Both the position numbers and the translations under genes were made by a program. Below, piece after piece: positions 33,879 through 42,575 of a stretch of 64,000 bases of DNA (its first letter is position 1; every line of letters starts with the position of its first letter). A model generated the notes under the pieces. That model was not told the origin of the DNA, made no database searches, and was given only the letters and a program-made list of their open reading frames with translations. The DNA is from DASXUX01 sp036504595 (lineage in GTDB: Bacteria > Planctomycetota > SZUA-567 > H5-PLA8), in the NCBI GenBank assembly GCA_036504595.1, contig DASXUX010000030.1:1-64000 (forward strand), written 5' to 3'.

Positions 33879-35933
33879 GTGTCAATTCTGAATTTGGAGA
33901 CGAGTCCAGATACAAATTCCGCTGCCGCCGCTCCGGCGCCCGCGATCCAGCCTGCAGTCAGCCATCCGGTGGGAGAGCGCGTGATCAAGGCGGGCGTTGC
34001 CGTTCTGGCCGCGAATCTGGTCATCAAGCTGGTCGGCTTCTTCATCAAGAGAGTGATCGCCAACGGTTACGGCCTGCCCATCAGCGACGCCTTTTCGGTG
34101 GTCAATAACACAGTGCTCGGAACAGCGTTTTCTATTGGCGAGAACTGTCTCGGCCCCGCGTACATGCCGGTCTTTGCCGGCGCGCGCGAGAAAGAAGGCG
34201 AGGCGCGCGCGCTGCGCTTTACGTCCGTGCTGTTCAACGCGCAGTTGGTTCTTCTGCTGGTCATTACCGCCGCGCTGATTCTGTTCCCGGCGCCGGTGAT
34301 CGATCTGTTCACGCAGTGGGACGTGGACGTCAATGTGATGACTCGGAATGGCAAGGTGCAGGGAGAACTGCTGCGCGTCGATTCGTCCGTCCTGATCGTG
34401 AACTCCGGTGGAAACGAAATCCGCGTCCCCGCCAAGGACATCCAGTCGTCCGACCTGCCCGAGCGCGATTTATTCAACTGGAAGAAGCTGAAGACGCCGC
34501 CAGCCGTGCGCCTGCAGACCAGTGGCGGAGTGGTCCAGGGAACGCTGACCGGCGCCGAGTTCACCTACGCGGTGCGCACTTCGCAAGGCGAGGTCGTTTT
34601 GAGTCCGGCGGACGTGAGCGGGAGCGACGCGCTGCCGGACCCGGGCGTCGTCTACGACAAAAATCAGCGCCGCGATCTGGCTCGCGCGATGCTGCCGTAC
34701 TTGGCGCCGGCGCTGATCGGCATGTCGTTGGCGAGTCTGACGTACTGGGTGCTGGTGGCTTACAAGCGCTTCTTCTTTGCGGCGTTTGGCGACGCGTTGC
34801 TGCGCTTTTCGATTTTGGGCGGCGCGGCCGTTGGAGCGGTGCTGGGCGCTTCCCGAGAGCAGGGAAGCTGGCGCTACATCGTCATCGGCGCGGTGCTGGG
34901 CGGCACGCTGAAGCTGCTGTTGCACATCTTCGTCATCGGCCGGCAGCGTTTGCGCATGTACACGCCGTCGCTCAACCTGAAAGACGCATACTTGCGCGAT
35001 TTCTGCCTGCTGGTGCTGCCGCTGCTGACCGGCATTGTCGTGTCGCAATGGCGGGACGGCGTGGTGCGAAACGTCCTGACCGCGGCGGCGGGCCTGCCGA
35101 CGTACTACGACATGGGCCGCGGCGTGGTGGACAGCGTGGGCTTCGTGATCCCGCTCGCGCTGTCGATCGCGCTGCTGCCGTTCTTCTGCGACATGGTTGC
35201 GCGCGAAGATCGCGAGCGCCTTGGCCGGCTGCTGACGCAAACCATCCGAGTCTTGGTGTGGTTCTTCGTGCCGCTGGGAGTGGTCATGGCGGTTTCCGCG
35301 CAGCCAGCGTGCATGGCGGCGTATGGCGGAAAGGTGATCACGCCAGTGCAGGCGGAACTGGTCGCTTTGGTCATGCAGCTTTTCTGCATACAACTGCCGT
35401 TCCTGGCGACCGAGATGATGGTGAACCAGGCGTTCTTCTCCAGCCGCCGGATGGTCGCACCGACCACGGCGGGAATTGTCCTCTCACTGGTCGGTTCGGC
35501 AGTGGCCTATGGGGCAGTGACGTACGGCGGCGTCAAGAGTCCGACTGGAATTCTGCTGGTCGTGTGTATCACACTGGTCGCGTTGCGAGCCATCAAGTGC
35601 GTGATCCTTGTCGCTCTGCTGAAGTCCACCGTGCCGGTACTGCCGGCAGCCCAGACACTGGGCTACGCGCTGCGAGTGCTGCTGGCCGGCGGCGCGGCGG
35701 CGGCGGCGGGCCTGGCCGTGCGCTGGGCTTATCACCATCCGCTGTCGTTCATCGCGAAGAAATTTCAGGGTGGCGAACTGAAAGTTATCGCTGGCAATCT
35801 GCTGGAGGTCGCGCTGATTGCGGTGGCGGGAGCGGTCGTGTATCTGGCGCTGTCGCTGCTGCTGCGGATGGAAGAGCCGGGGCTGTGCTGGCGGTGGACG
35901 AAGGACAAACTGCGAGGGCGCGGGAACAAGTAA
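33879..35933 (+). CDS. murJ: Lipid II flippase MurJ (MviN family) with inserted beta-repeat domain
   Basis: Flips the peptidoglycan precursor lipid II across the inner membrane. It has about 14 hydrophobic segments and family-typical stretches: VIKLVGFFIKRVIANGYG (about 48-65), ENCLGPAYMPVF (about 88), FVIPLALSIALLPFFCDMVA and QAFFSSRRMVAPTTAGIV. The protein is 684 residues, well above the usual 500-550. Between TM3 (ending IDLFTQW, about 147) and TM4 (MLPYLAPALIGM) is a roughly 100-residue soluble insertion (about 150-250). It holds two similar beta units, GKVQGELLRVDSSVLIVNSG and GVVQGTLTGAEFTYAVRTSQ, each followed by G-x-E-(I/V)-x-(V/L) and D-(I/V)-x-x-S-D. Starts with GTG 33879. Its presence argues that the organism makes peptidoglycan. 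Confidence 0.88.
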   Translation: MSILNLETSPDTNSAAAAPAPAIQPAVSHPVGERVIKAGVAVLAANLVIKLVGFFIKRVIANGYGLPISDAFSVVNNTVLGTAFSIGENCLGPAYMPVFAGAREKEGEARALRFTSVLFNAQLVLLLVITAALILFPAPVIDLFTQWDVDVNVMTRNGKVQGELLRVDSSVLIVNSGGNEIRVPAKDIQSSDLPERDLFNWKKLKTPPAVRLQTSGGVVQGTLTGAEFTYAVRTSQGEVVLSPADVSGSDALPDPGVVYDKNQRRDLARAMLPYLAPALIGMSLASLTYWVLVAYKRFFFAAFGDALLRFSILGGAAVGAVLGASREQGSWRYIVIGAVLGGTLKLLLHIFVIGRQRLRMYTPSLNLKDAYLRDFCLLVLPLLTGIVVSQWRDGVVRNVLTAAAGLPTYYDMGRGVVDSVGFVIPLALSIALLPFFCDMVAREDRERLGRLLTQTIRVLVWFFVPLGVVMAVSAQPACMAAYGGKVITPVQAELVALVMQLFCIQLPFLATEMMVNQAFFSSRRMVAPTTAGIVLSLVGSAVAYGAVTYGGVKSPTGILLVVCITLVALRAIKCVILVALLKSTVPVLPAAQTLGYALRVLLAGGAAAAAGLAVRWAYHHPLSFIAKKFQGGELKVIAGNLLEVALIAVAGAVVYLALSLLLRMEEPGLCWRWTKDKLRGRGNK

Positions 35934-36062
35934 GCAGTAGGCAGTGGCAGTTGGCAGGAGTGACCACGCGGGCAAGCATCTACGCCTCCGAGGAACTTTC
36001 GATCCAGACAAGTGACTGCGGACGATTGACAACGGACCACGGACCACTGACAACTGACATTC
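35933..36062. repeat. Short 7-base arrays between murJ and the glycosyltransferase
   Basis: A GCAGTAG/GCAGTTG-type series at about 35936-35958 and, just before the GTG start of the next gene, ACGGACC, ACGGACC, ACTGACA, ACTGACA at about 36032-36060, in 7-base register. No ribosome-binding site other than the repeat itself is obvious upstream of the glycosyltransferase. Confidence 0.7.
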
Positions 36063-36063
36063 C

Positions 36064-37209
36064 GTGAAGAAACTCTGCTACATCTGCGAGGCGACTCAGG
36101 GCGGCGTGCGCAAGCACCTGCGCGATTTGCTGCGCGTGTTCTCGCAGGCGCAGGAAGGGTTTGAAGTCCACGCGATTCTCGGCGACCGCGGCGAGCCCGG
36201 CTTTCGGGACGAAATGGAGCAGTTGGCGAAGGCCGGAAACGTGCGGTACACCCTCGTGCCGCAGCTTCGACGCGCGCTGCGGCCTTGGCGAGATGCGGCC
36301 GCGTACAGCCAGATGAAAGAACTGCTGCGCTCGATTAAGCCAGACATCGTTCACACGCACAGCGCCAAAGCGGGGTTCCTCGGCCGTTACGCCGCGCACA
36401 ACCTTGATATTGAACGCGTCATCCACACGGCTCACGTCTTTCCGTTTCAATGGGCTGGCGGTGTGACGGGCCGTGTTTACCTGGGCCTGGAACGCCAAGT
36501 CGCGCGGTTCAGCGAAACGCTGATCTGCGTGGGCGAAAGTCAGCGCGCGGACGCCGTCGCGCGCAAACTGACCGATCCAGCCAAGCTCGTTGTTGTCCGG
36601 AACGGCATCGAATTGCCGGAGCAAACGGCCGCATCGCAACGCGCGGCGGCTCGCGCGACGTTGGGTCTGCCGGAAAGCGCGCTCGCCGTCGGCATGGTGG
36701 GCCGTTTGGCGCCGCAAAAGGGAATTGGAGCTTTGGTGAAGGCGGCCGCGAACGTCCTGCGCGAGCGTGCGGACGCGGTGTTCTTCGTTGTGGGTGGCGG
36801 TCCGTTGGAAGGCAGCGTGCGGCGGCGGATGGCCGAGCTCGGCGTGCCGGAGTCGCGCTTCCGCTTGCTGGGCCATCGCGAGGACGCAGACAAGCTTTAC
36901 GCCGCGTTCGATGTCGTCGCGCTGTCCAGTCTGTACGAAGGGCTGCCGTACGTGCTGCTGGAGGCCATGGCGCGCGGCGTGCCGGTGGTCGCGACGGATG
37001 TGCTCGGCTCGCGCGATGTGGTTGTGGAAGGCGAGACTGGATTTCTTGCACGCGTAAAGGATTCAGAACACATTGCCGAATGCATCATTCGGCTGCTGGG
37101 CGATGCGAACTTGCGAGAGCAGATGGGACGGGCCGGACGGGAGCGCGTTGCGCGCGAGTTCTCGTTCGAAGCGTTCGTTGCGGGGCATCGCAGCATTTAC
37201 CAACAATAA
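36064..37209 (+). CDS. Glycosyltransferase family 4-type
   Basis: A 381-residue GT-B glycosyltransferase, GTG start. The N-terminal acceptor domain has CEATQGGVRKHLRDLL (residues 8-23) and PDIVHTHSAKAGFLGRYAA (about 93). The C-terminal nucleotide-sugar domain has VGMVGRLAPQKGIGALVKA (about 217), VVGGGPLEGSVRRRM (about 244), FRLLGHREDADKLYAAFDVV and the E-x7-E motif in YEGLPYVLLEAMARGVPVVA (about 293). The second Glu contacts the donor in this family. It probably acts on a surface polysaccharide, lipid or teichoic-like acceptor. Being next to murJ suggests envelope work, but specificity cannot be told. Confidence 0.88.
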   Translation: MKKLCYICEATQGGVRKHLRDLLRVFSQAQEGFEVHAILGDRGEPGFRDEMEQLAKAGNVRYTLVPQLRRALRPWRDAAAYSQMKELLRSIKPDIVHTHSAKAGFLGRYAAHNLDIERVIHTAHVFPFQWAGGVTGRVYLGLERQVARFSETLICVGESQRADAVARKLTDPAKLVVVRNGIELPEQTAASQRAAARATLGLPESALAVGMVGRLAPQKGIGALVKAAANVLRERADAVFFVVGGGPLEGSVRRRMAELGVPESRFRLLGHREDADKLYAAFDVVALSSLYEGLPYVLLEAMARGVPVVATDVLGSRDVVVEGETGFLARVKDSEHIAECIIRLLGDANLREQMGRAGRERVAREFSFEAFVAGHRSIYQQ

Positions 37210-37288
37210 CGGGCAGCCATGCAGGTTAGGCCGCCGCTCGGTATTGTCGTTTGCGCGCGGCGGTGAAAGCGCTTAAGACATTGCGCGT

Positions 37289-38875
37289 ATGCAGGACGCC
37301 GCCAGCGAACTGACCGCCTTGCTCGACAAGGCCGCCGCTGAATTCGGCGGGAAGCGTTTTGCCGTCGATGCAGCGACCGGCGCCACGCTGTCGTTCGCGG
37401 GGCTGAAATCCGCAAGTGAAGCGGTGGCTAACACGCTTGTGCGCCGCTTCCGCATCCAGCCGCGACAGCAAGTCGCACTCCTGTTGCCGAACTGCCTGGA
37501 GCTTTTGCCGGCGTATTTTGGCATCCTGCACGCGGGGTGCGTGGCGGTTCCGATTAACGCTCGCTTGAAAGCCGACGAACTGCAGTTCATCCTGGGCGAT
37601 TGCGAAGCGCAGGCGTGCTTCGTGCATCCGGCGACCTGGAAGCCGGCGCAGGAAGCCTTGCGCGCGTTGCGTTGGGACAAGCCGGTGATTGCGACCGGCT
37701 TCGACATTGTTCCGAAGGGAACAACGCCCTTTTCAGAAGTCGCGGGCATCCGGACGAGCCGGCGCTGGGAGATGCGGCCGCGATCAAGCTCCGGTAGCGT
37801 TCAGCTATCGAGCGAGGTTCTGCCAAAGCACACGCCCACGCGCGAGGATGTTGCAGCCATCATCTATACGTCAGGCACGACGGGCCGGCCAAAAGGCGCG
37901 ATGCTGACTCACGGCAATATTCTGTTCAACGTGGAATCGACGAAGGCCGGTCACGGCCTGACCGGCAGCGATGTGCATCTGCTGGTCGTGCCGCTTTTTC
38001 ATGTCACCGGGCTGAACACGATCATGCCGACGGCGCTGCAACAGGGCGGCTGCTTGGTGGTTTCATCAAGCATTGATCCGGAAGAAATCGCCGACACGAT
38101 TGAGCGCTATAGCTGCACAACATTTTTCGGCGTGCCCACGACCTTTTATCTGCTCGCCAACGTGCGCGGGCTCGACTTCGGGAAACTGAAGTCGCTGCGC
38201 CTGGTCTGCTACTCCGGCGCGCCCATGTCGGCTCTGACGATTCAGCGCCTGCGAGAGCTTCTCCCGCGCGTCGAACTGCACAACTTCTACGGGCTGACCG
38301 AGACCACGTCGGTGACCACCGTGCTGCCCGATGAGCAGGCGTTGCCGCGAGCGGAATCCGTAGGCAAGCCGCCGCCGGGCGTGGAACTCTGCGTGATGGA
38401 CGACCACGACCAGCCGCTGCGCAGCGGTGGTGTGGGCGAGTTGTGCGTCAAAGGGCCGAGCGTTTTCAAAGGCTACTTCAAGCGCGCGGAGGCGACGGCG
38501 GACGCTCTGCGCGCCGGGTGGTTTCACACCGGGGACACCGCGTACATCGATGCCGAAGGCTACGTGTTCCTGCGCGGGCGCAAGAAAGAAATGATTATCG
38601 TCGCCGGCGAGAACGTGTATCCCATTGAAGTCGAGAACGTTCTGTGTGCTCACCCGGCTGTGCAGGAAGCCGCTGTTTTCGGCCGGCCAGACGCCGCCCT
38701 GGGCGAGGTCGTTCACGCGGCCGTGGTGCTGCGCCCCGGCCAGGAAGTGAGCGAACGCGAGTTGAGAGCATTTGCGAATGAGCGCCTCGCCGCGTTCAAG
38801 CTCCCGCGCACGATCCGTTTTCTTGACAGACTTCCACGCAACCCAAGCGGGAAGGTGTTGAAGAGGGAACTCTGA
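37289..38875 (+). CDS. AMP-forming acyl-CoA synthetase / ligase
   Basis: Activates a carboxylic acid, typically a fatty acid, to its CoA (or carrier protein) thioester through an acyl-adenylate. ANL-superfamily motifs: YTSGTTGRPKGAMLTH (A3 P-loop, about 193), VVPLFHVTGLNTIM (about 231), ELHNFYGLTETTSVTTV (A5, about 330), WFHTGDTAYIDAEGY (A7, about 411), LRGRKKEMIIVAGENVYPIE (A8, about 428) and LPRNPSGKVLKREL with the catalytic Lys (A10, C-terminus). 528 residues, complete. The next gene begins three bases after its stop, so they are probably co-transcribed. Substrate chain length cannot be read. Confidence 0.9.
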   Translation: MQDAASELTALLDKAAAEFGGKRFAVDAATGATLSFAGLKSASEAVANTLVRRFRIQPRQQVALLLPNCLELLPAYFGILHAGCVAVPINARLKADELQFILGDCEAQACFVHPATWKPAQEALRALRWDKPVIATGFDIVPKGTTPFSEVAGIRTSRRWEMRPRSSSGSVQLSSEVLPKHTPTREDVAAIIYTSGTTGRPKGAMLTHGNILFNVESTKAGHGLTGSDVHLLVVPLFHVTGLNTIMPTALQQGGCLVVSSSIDPEEIADTIERYSCTTFFGVPTTFYLLANVRGLDFGKLKSLRLVCYSGAPMSALTIQRLRELLPRVELHNFYGLTETTSVTTVLPDEQALPRAESVGKPPPGVELCVMDDHDQPLRSGGVGELCVKGPSVFKGYFKRAEATADALRAGWFHTGDTAYIDAEGYVFLRGRKKEMIIVAGENVYPIEVENVLCAHPAVQEAAVFGRPDAALGEVVHAAVVLRPGQEVSERELRAFANERLAAFKLPRTIRFLDRLPRNPSGKVLKREL

Positions 38876-38955
38876 CGATTGCGGATTTCGGATTGCGGAT
38901 TGCGGATCGAAAGACTGACTACGAACCACTCATCACCCACAACTCAGCACTCACC
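38874..38955. repeat. 7-base arrays forming the 5' end of the isoprenol kinase gene
   Basis: GATTGCG, GATTTCG, GATTGCG, GATTGCG, GATCGAA at about 38877-38911, then ACTCATC, ACCCACA, ACTCAGC, ACTCACC at about 38928-38955, both in 7-base register. Read in frame, they supply the only possible start codons and about 28 N-terminal residues of the downstream gene. Confidence 0.8.
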
Positions 38956-40411
38956 GCTGTACCGCAACTTCGTTCACTTCAGCGCGTTCGTGGTTTTTGC
39001 GCCGGTGTTGGGGTGGCTGGCGGACCCGCGGAATCATGTTCCGCATGCCCGCGAAAAGGTCGCCGGATTTCTGGTGCTGATCACGCTGGTGAACCTGCTG
39101 ATTCTGCCGCGGACCAGCAGCGGGCGGCTGATCCGACGAGGCGGGCAGGGACGCCCGCGCTACTTTGGCGAGGGCGCGGACAACGGGCCGTGGCTGTATC
39201 CGTTGACGCTGGCGTTCTGTTTCTGGATGTTTCCGCCGTTTGCGGCGATGGGGGCATGGGCGGCGATGGCTGCGGGCGATGCGGCGGCGTCGCTGGTCGG
39301 TCGGCGTTTTCCGAAACCACGCTTACCGTGGAACCGCAACAAATCGTTGGCGGGTCTGGTGGGCTTCGTGCTGGCCGCCTTGCCGATGTGCTTGCTGGCG
39401 CTGTGGTGGTGCCCCTCGCAGCAGTTCTTGCGACGCAGCGGTGTGCCGGAGTGGCCGTTTGTGTGGACGCTCGGCGTGTTGGCGGCTGATGCGGGCGCGT
39501 TGCTTGAAAGCGCGGAGGGGCCGCTCAACGACAACGTGCGCGTGCCGCTGGGGGTGAGCGTTCTGCTGTGGCTCGCCGGCGGGTTCCTGAGCTATTCCAC
39601 GCGCAACCTGCCGGCTCTGACGCATGTTCAACCCGAGATCTTTCTGCACGCGCTGATCGTGAATGGCATTCTGGCGTTTACCGTCATCGTGATGCGTTTC
39701 GCGGACATTCCCGGGACGCTTTTGGGCGCGGCGCTGGGCGTGGTGATTTACTTCTTTACGGGCTGGCAGGGATACGTGCTTTTTTTCCTTTTCGTGGCGC
39801 TGGGAAGCGCGCTGAGCAAGCTGGGGATGAAAACTAAGGCGGCGCGCGGCGTCGTCGAGGCGCGCGAAGGACGTCGCGGAATCAACAACGTGGCGGCGAA
39901 TTTGAGCGTGCCGGCGCTGTGCTGCCTTGCCTATCCTGCCTCCGGCGGAAATCCGCTATATCTGATTGCATACGGCGGAGCCATCGCCGCGGTACTGGCA
40001 GACACGGCCAGTTCGGAAATCGGCACGCTGTCGGCCCGGCAGCCGGTGCTGATCACGAACTTCAAGCCGGTTGCGCACGGGACGAACGGGGCGGTCAGTA
40101 TCCTCGGGACTTTCGCCGCGGTTGCCGCAAGCGCTCTGGTTGCGGCCGCGGGGTGGTATAGCGGTTTCTGGGCTTTGATTCTTAAGAGTGCCAATGCTCC
40201 AAGCACGTATTCAGTAGGTGAAATCGCCGAAATGGTTACCGTTGCGGGAGTGGCCGGCACGTTGATCGACAGTTTGCTTGGTGCAACGATCGAGGATCGC
40301 TGGCCGGGGATCGGGAAGGGAGCCGTGAACTTCGCGTGCGCGTTGTGCGGCGCGATCTTTGCGAGCTGTGGTTTAGTGTGCATGGGGTGCATTTTCGCAG
40401 GGCACAGGTGA
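38879..40411 (+). CDS. Fused dolichol/phytol kinase-like and DUF92 (VTE6-like) membrane protein
   Basis: The N-terminal half (about 30-235) has CTP-dependent isoprenol kinase motifs of the SEC59/VTE5 family: RNFVHF near the start, AAGDAAASLVGRRFPKPRLP with NKSLAG, and ALLESAEGPLNDNVRVPLGV. The C-terminal half (about 255-510) is a DUF92/TIGR00297 domain as in VTE6, with LGAALGVVIYFFTGWQGYVL, RRGINNVAANLSVPALCCL, AVLADTASSEIGTLS and TNGAVSILGTFAA. VTE5 and VTE6 successively phosphorylate phytol to phytyl diphosphate in plants and cyanobacteria, so one protein could do both steps on phytol or another isoprenol. No ATG or GTG exists before the conserved part; only TTG codons inside the heptamer array (38879, 38900) can serve as start. 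Confidence 0.75.
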   Translation: MRISDCGLRIERLTTNHSSPTTQHSPLYRNFVHFSAFVVFAPVLGWLADPRNHVPHAREKVAGFLVLITLVNLLILPRTSSGRLIRRGGQGRPRYFGEGADNGPWLYPLTLAFCFWMFPPFAAMGAWAAMAAGDAAASLVGRRFPKPRLPWNRNKSLAGLVGFVLAALPMCLLALWWCPSQQFLRRSGVPEWPFVWTLGVLAADAGALLESAEGPLNDNVRVPLGVSVLLWLAGGFLSYSTRNLPALTHVQPEIFLHALIVNGILAFTVIVMRFADIPGTLLGAALGVVIYFFTGWQGYVLFFLFVALGSALSKLGMKTKAARGVVEAREGRRGINNVAANLSVPALCCLAYPASGGNPLYLIAYGGAIAAVLADTASSEIGTLSARQPVLITNFKPVAHGTNGAVSILGTFAAVAASALVAAAGWYSGFWALILKSANAPSTYSVGEIAEMVTVAGVAGTLIDSLLGATIEDRWPGIGKGAVNFACALCGAIFASCGLVCMGCIFAGHR

Positions 40412-40438
40412 GGCAGATGCGCCTGAGCGAAAAACGGA

Positions 40439-40468
40439 AAGACAGTTCCCGTTAACACACATTATAAT
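40439..40468 (+). promoter_or_regulatory. Probable sigma-70-type promoter for korAB
   Basis: A perfect -10 box TATAAT (40463-40468) is preceded, 18 bases upstream, by AAGACA (40439-40444), matching four of six bases of TTGACA. It lies about 115 bases upstream of the korA ATG, in the only AT-rich stretch of this intergenic region. Confidence 0.5.
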
Positions 40469-40584
40469 AGGGGTGTGCGCGGGATTGAGCGCGCGCCGAG
40501 CAACGGGGCATTTTCATCCCACCTTGAACCCTTTCGGCTTCAAATGCGGAGCCCGGATGGGGCGGCCAGGAAGGAGTTTGAGAC

Positions 40585-42450
40585 ATGGCGATTGAGGTAG
40601 GCGCGATTCAGCGGGCGCCGGGGCAACAGCAGGCGATCGTCAATGATTTCTCAATCCAGGTCGCCACGGCGAACGGTTCGGGCAGCCAGACATCGAACAC
40701 CGTCCTGATGCGTGCGATCTTCCAGATGGGCATCCCAGTCAACGGGAAGAACTTGTTTCCATCGAACATCCAGGGCTTGCCGACGTGGTTCACGATCCGC
40801 GTGAATAAGGACGGCTTTGTCGGGCGCAAAAAGGATAGCGACATCCTTATTTGCATGAATCCCGAGACCGCAGTCGAAGACGTGAAGGCGCTGGAACCGG
40901 GAAAGGTCTGCATCTACGACGCGCCGCTGCGGCTCAGCAAAGTGCGCGAGGACATTCAGTTTTTCGAAGTGCCCTTCGCGAAGTTGTCGGCCGGCATTCC
41001 GGACACGGAAGCGCGCATTCGGAAGCTGCTCGCAAACATGTGTTACGTGGGCGTCCTTGCAGAACTGATCGGCATTGAGACCTCGGAGATTGAGAAGGCG
41101 ATCAGCAAGCAGTTCAAAGGCAAAGCCAAAGCGGTGAACGTCAACGTGCTGGCGATCAAAGCCGGCGCCGATTACGCGCGAGCAAATCTGCCGAAGCTTG
41201 CGGCTTATCGCGTGCAGCGCATGGACAAGACGGCGGGCAAGATCATCGTCGAAGGCAACATGGCCGCGGCGATTGGGTGCCTTTTCGGCGGTTGCACGGT
41301 TGCGGCGTGGTATCCGATCACGCCATCCTCCAGTCTCATCGAATACTTCATCGGACTGTGCAAGAAATACCGCACCGATCCGGCGACGGGCAAAGCGGCC
41401 TACGCAATCGTGCAGGCCGAAGACGAACTCGCCAGCATCGGCATGGTGCTGGGCGCAGGTTGGGCGGGAGCGCGATCGATGACGGCGACGTCGGGGCCGG
41501 GGCTTAGCTTGATGCAGGAATTTTTGGGGCTGGGCTATTACACCGAGCTGCCCGGAGTTCTCATTGACGTCCAGCGCGTGGGGCCGTCAACGGGGTTGCC
41601 GACGCGCACGCAGCAGTCGGACCTATTATCGGCGGCATTCGCAAGTCACGGCGACACAAAGCACATCTGTCTTTATCCGGGCAGCGTGCAGGAATGCTAC
41701 GAACTGGCGATGGACGCGTTCAATCTGGCCGAACAGTTCCAGACGCCGGTGATTGTGATGATGGATCTGGATCTGGGCATGAACAACTGGATGGCCGATC
41801 CCTTCCCGTATCCAGACAAGGCGATGGCGCGCGGGAAAGTGCTCAACGCCGAGCAGCTCGAAGCGCTGGCTCAGCAAGGCAAGGTCTTCAATCGCTATCG
41901 CGATGTCGATGGCGACGGGGTTCCGTATCGCACGTTGCCGGGCACGCGGCACCGGATGTCGCAGTACTTTACGCGCGGCAGCGGCCACAACGAGCAGGCG
42001 CTGTATAGCGAAAACCCCGAGGAGTACGAGCGCAACATGCAGCGGCTGGCTCGCAAATTCGAGACGGCGCGCAAAGCCGTGCCCACTCCGGTGCTGAGCG
42101 GAGACCCGGCTGCGCCCGTCGGGCTGATCGCGTTTGGTTCGACAGATCTGGTGATGAGCGAAGTGCTCATGCAGCTTAAGGAGAAAGGAATCAACGCCGA
42201 GTACCTGCGGCTGCGGGCGTATCCGTTTAACGAACAGGTCAGGGATTTCATCGCGCGCAAGCAACGTGTGTACGTCGTCGAGCAGAACCGCGATGGGCAG
42301 ATGCGGCAGTTGCTCTCGCTGGATACTCCGCCGGAACTGCACCCAAAGCTGCGCAGCGTGCTGCATTTCGATGGGCTGCCGATTCATGCGAGGTTCGTGA
42401 GCGATGCGGTGGCGGAAGGGGAAAAGTTGCGGCTCTCGCCGCAAACCTAA
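40585..42450 (+). CDS. korA: 2-oxoacid:ferredoxin oxidoreductase, fused gamma-alpha subunit
   Basis: Oxidative decarboxylation of a 2-oxoacid (2-oxoglutarate most likely) to acyl-CoA with reduction of ferredoxin. The N-terminal gamma domain (about 20-200) begins FSIQVATANGSGSQTSNTVL and ends near KAGADYARANL. The alpha domain follows with GKIIVEGNMAAAIGCLFGGC, AWYPITPSSSLIEYF (the YPITPSS thiamine-site motif), QAEDELASIGMVLGAGWAGA, MTATSGPGLSLMQEF and VQRVGPSTGLPTRTQQSDLL. The C-terminal PVGLIAFGSTDLVMSEVL completes the fusion. 621 residues, as in KorA proteins. Strong AGGAAGGAG ribosome-binding site. korB follows; no ferredoxin subunit is adjacent. Confidence 0.93.
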   Translation: MAIEVGAIQRAPGQQQAIVNDFSIQVATANGSGSQTSNTVLMRAIFQMGIPVNGKNLFPSNIQGLPTWFTIRVNKDGFVGRKKDSDILICMNPETAVEDVKALEPGKVCIYDAPLRLSKVREDIQFFEVPFAKLSAGIPDTEARIRKLLANMCYVGVLAELIGIETSEIEKAISKQFKGKAKAVNVNVLAIKAGADYARANLPKLAAYRVQRMDKTAGKIIVEGNMAAAIGCLFGGCTVAAWYPITPSSSLIEYFIGLCKKYRTDPATGKAAYAIVQAEDELASIGMVLGAGWAGARSMTATSGPGLSLMQEFLGLGYYTELPGVLIDVQRVGPSTGLPTRTQQSDLLSAAFASHGDTKHICLYPGSVQECYELAMDAFNLAEQFQTPVIVMMDLDLGMNNWMADPFPYPDKAMARGKVLNAEQLEALAQQGKVFNRYRDVDGDGVPYRTLPGTRHRMSQYFTRGSGHNEQALYSENPEEYERNMQRLARKFETARKAVPTPVLSGDPAAPVGLIAFGSTDLVMSEVLMQLKEKGINAEYLRLRAYPFNEQVRDFIARKQRVYVVEQNRDGQMRQLLSLDTPPELHPKLRSVLHFDGLPIHARFVSDAVAEGEKLRLSPQT

Positions 42451-42540
42451 CCCCCAAACCCCCTTCCCTCGGAGGGAAGGGGGAGCCGGAGGTTGTGCTC
42501 CCCTCCCCATCGAGGGGAGGGGCCGGGGGAGGGGTTTGCG
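42449..42540. repeat. GC-rich double hairpin between korA and korB
   Basis: Two adjacent palindromes: CCCCCTTCCCTC/GAGGGAAGGGGG (about 42458-42483) and CTCCCCTCCCC/GGGGAGGGG (about 42499-42520). They are related in style to the 34-base elements at 18053 and 19780. Lying inside an operon, it may tune the KorA:KorB expression ratio or mRNA stability. Confidence 0.75.
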
Positions 42541-42575
42541 TTGGACGGAAGAGAGTGCTGAACTAGGAGCTAGTC

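Noticed and set aside
34316..36067. 583-codon plus-strand frame overlapping murJ in another frame
   Set aside because: Arg/Gly/Ala-rich shadow of murJ; no domain, and murJ has unambiguous transmembrane and family motifs.
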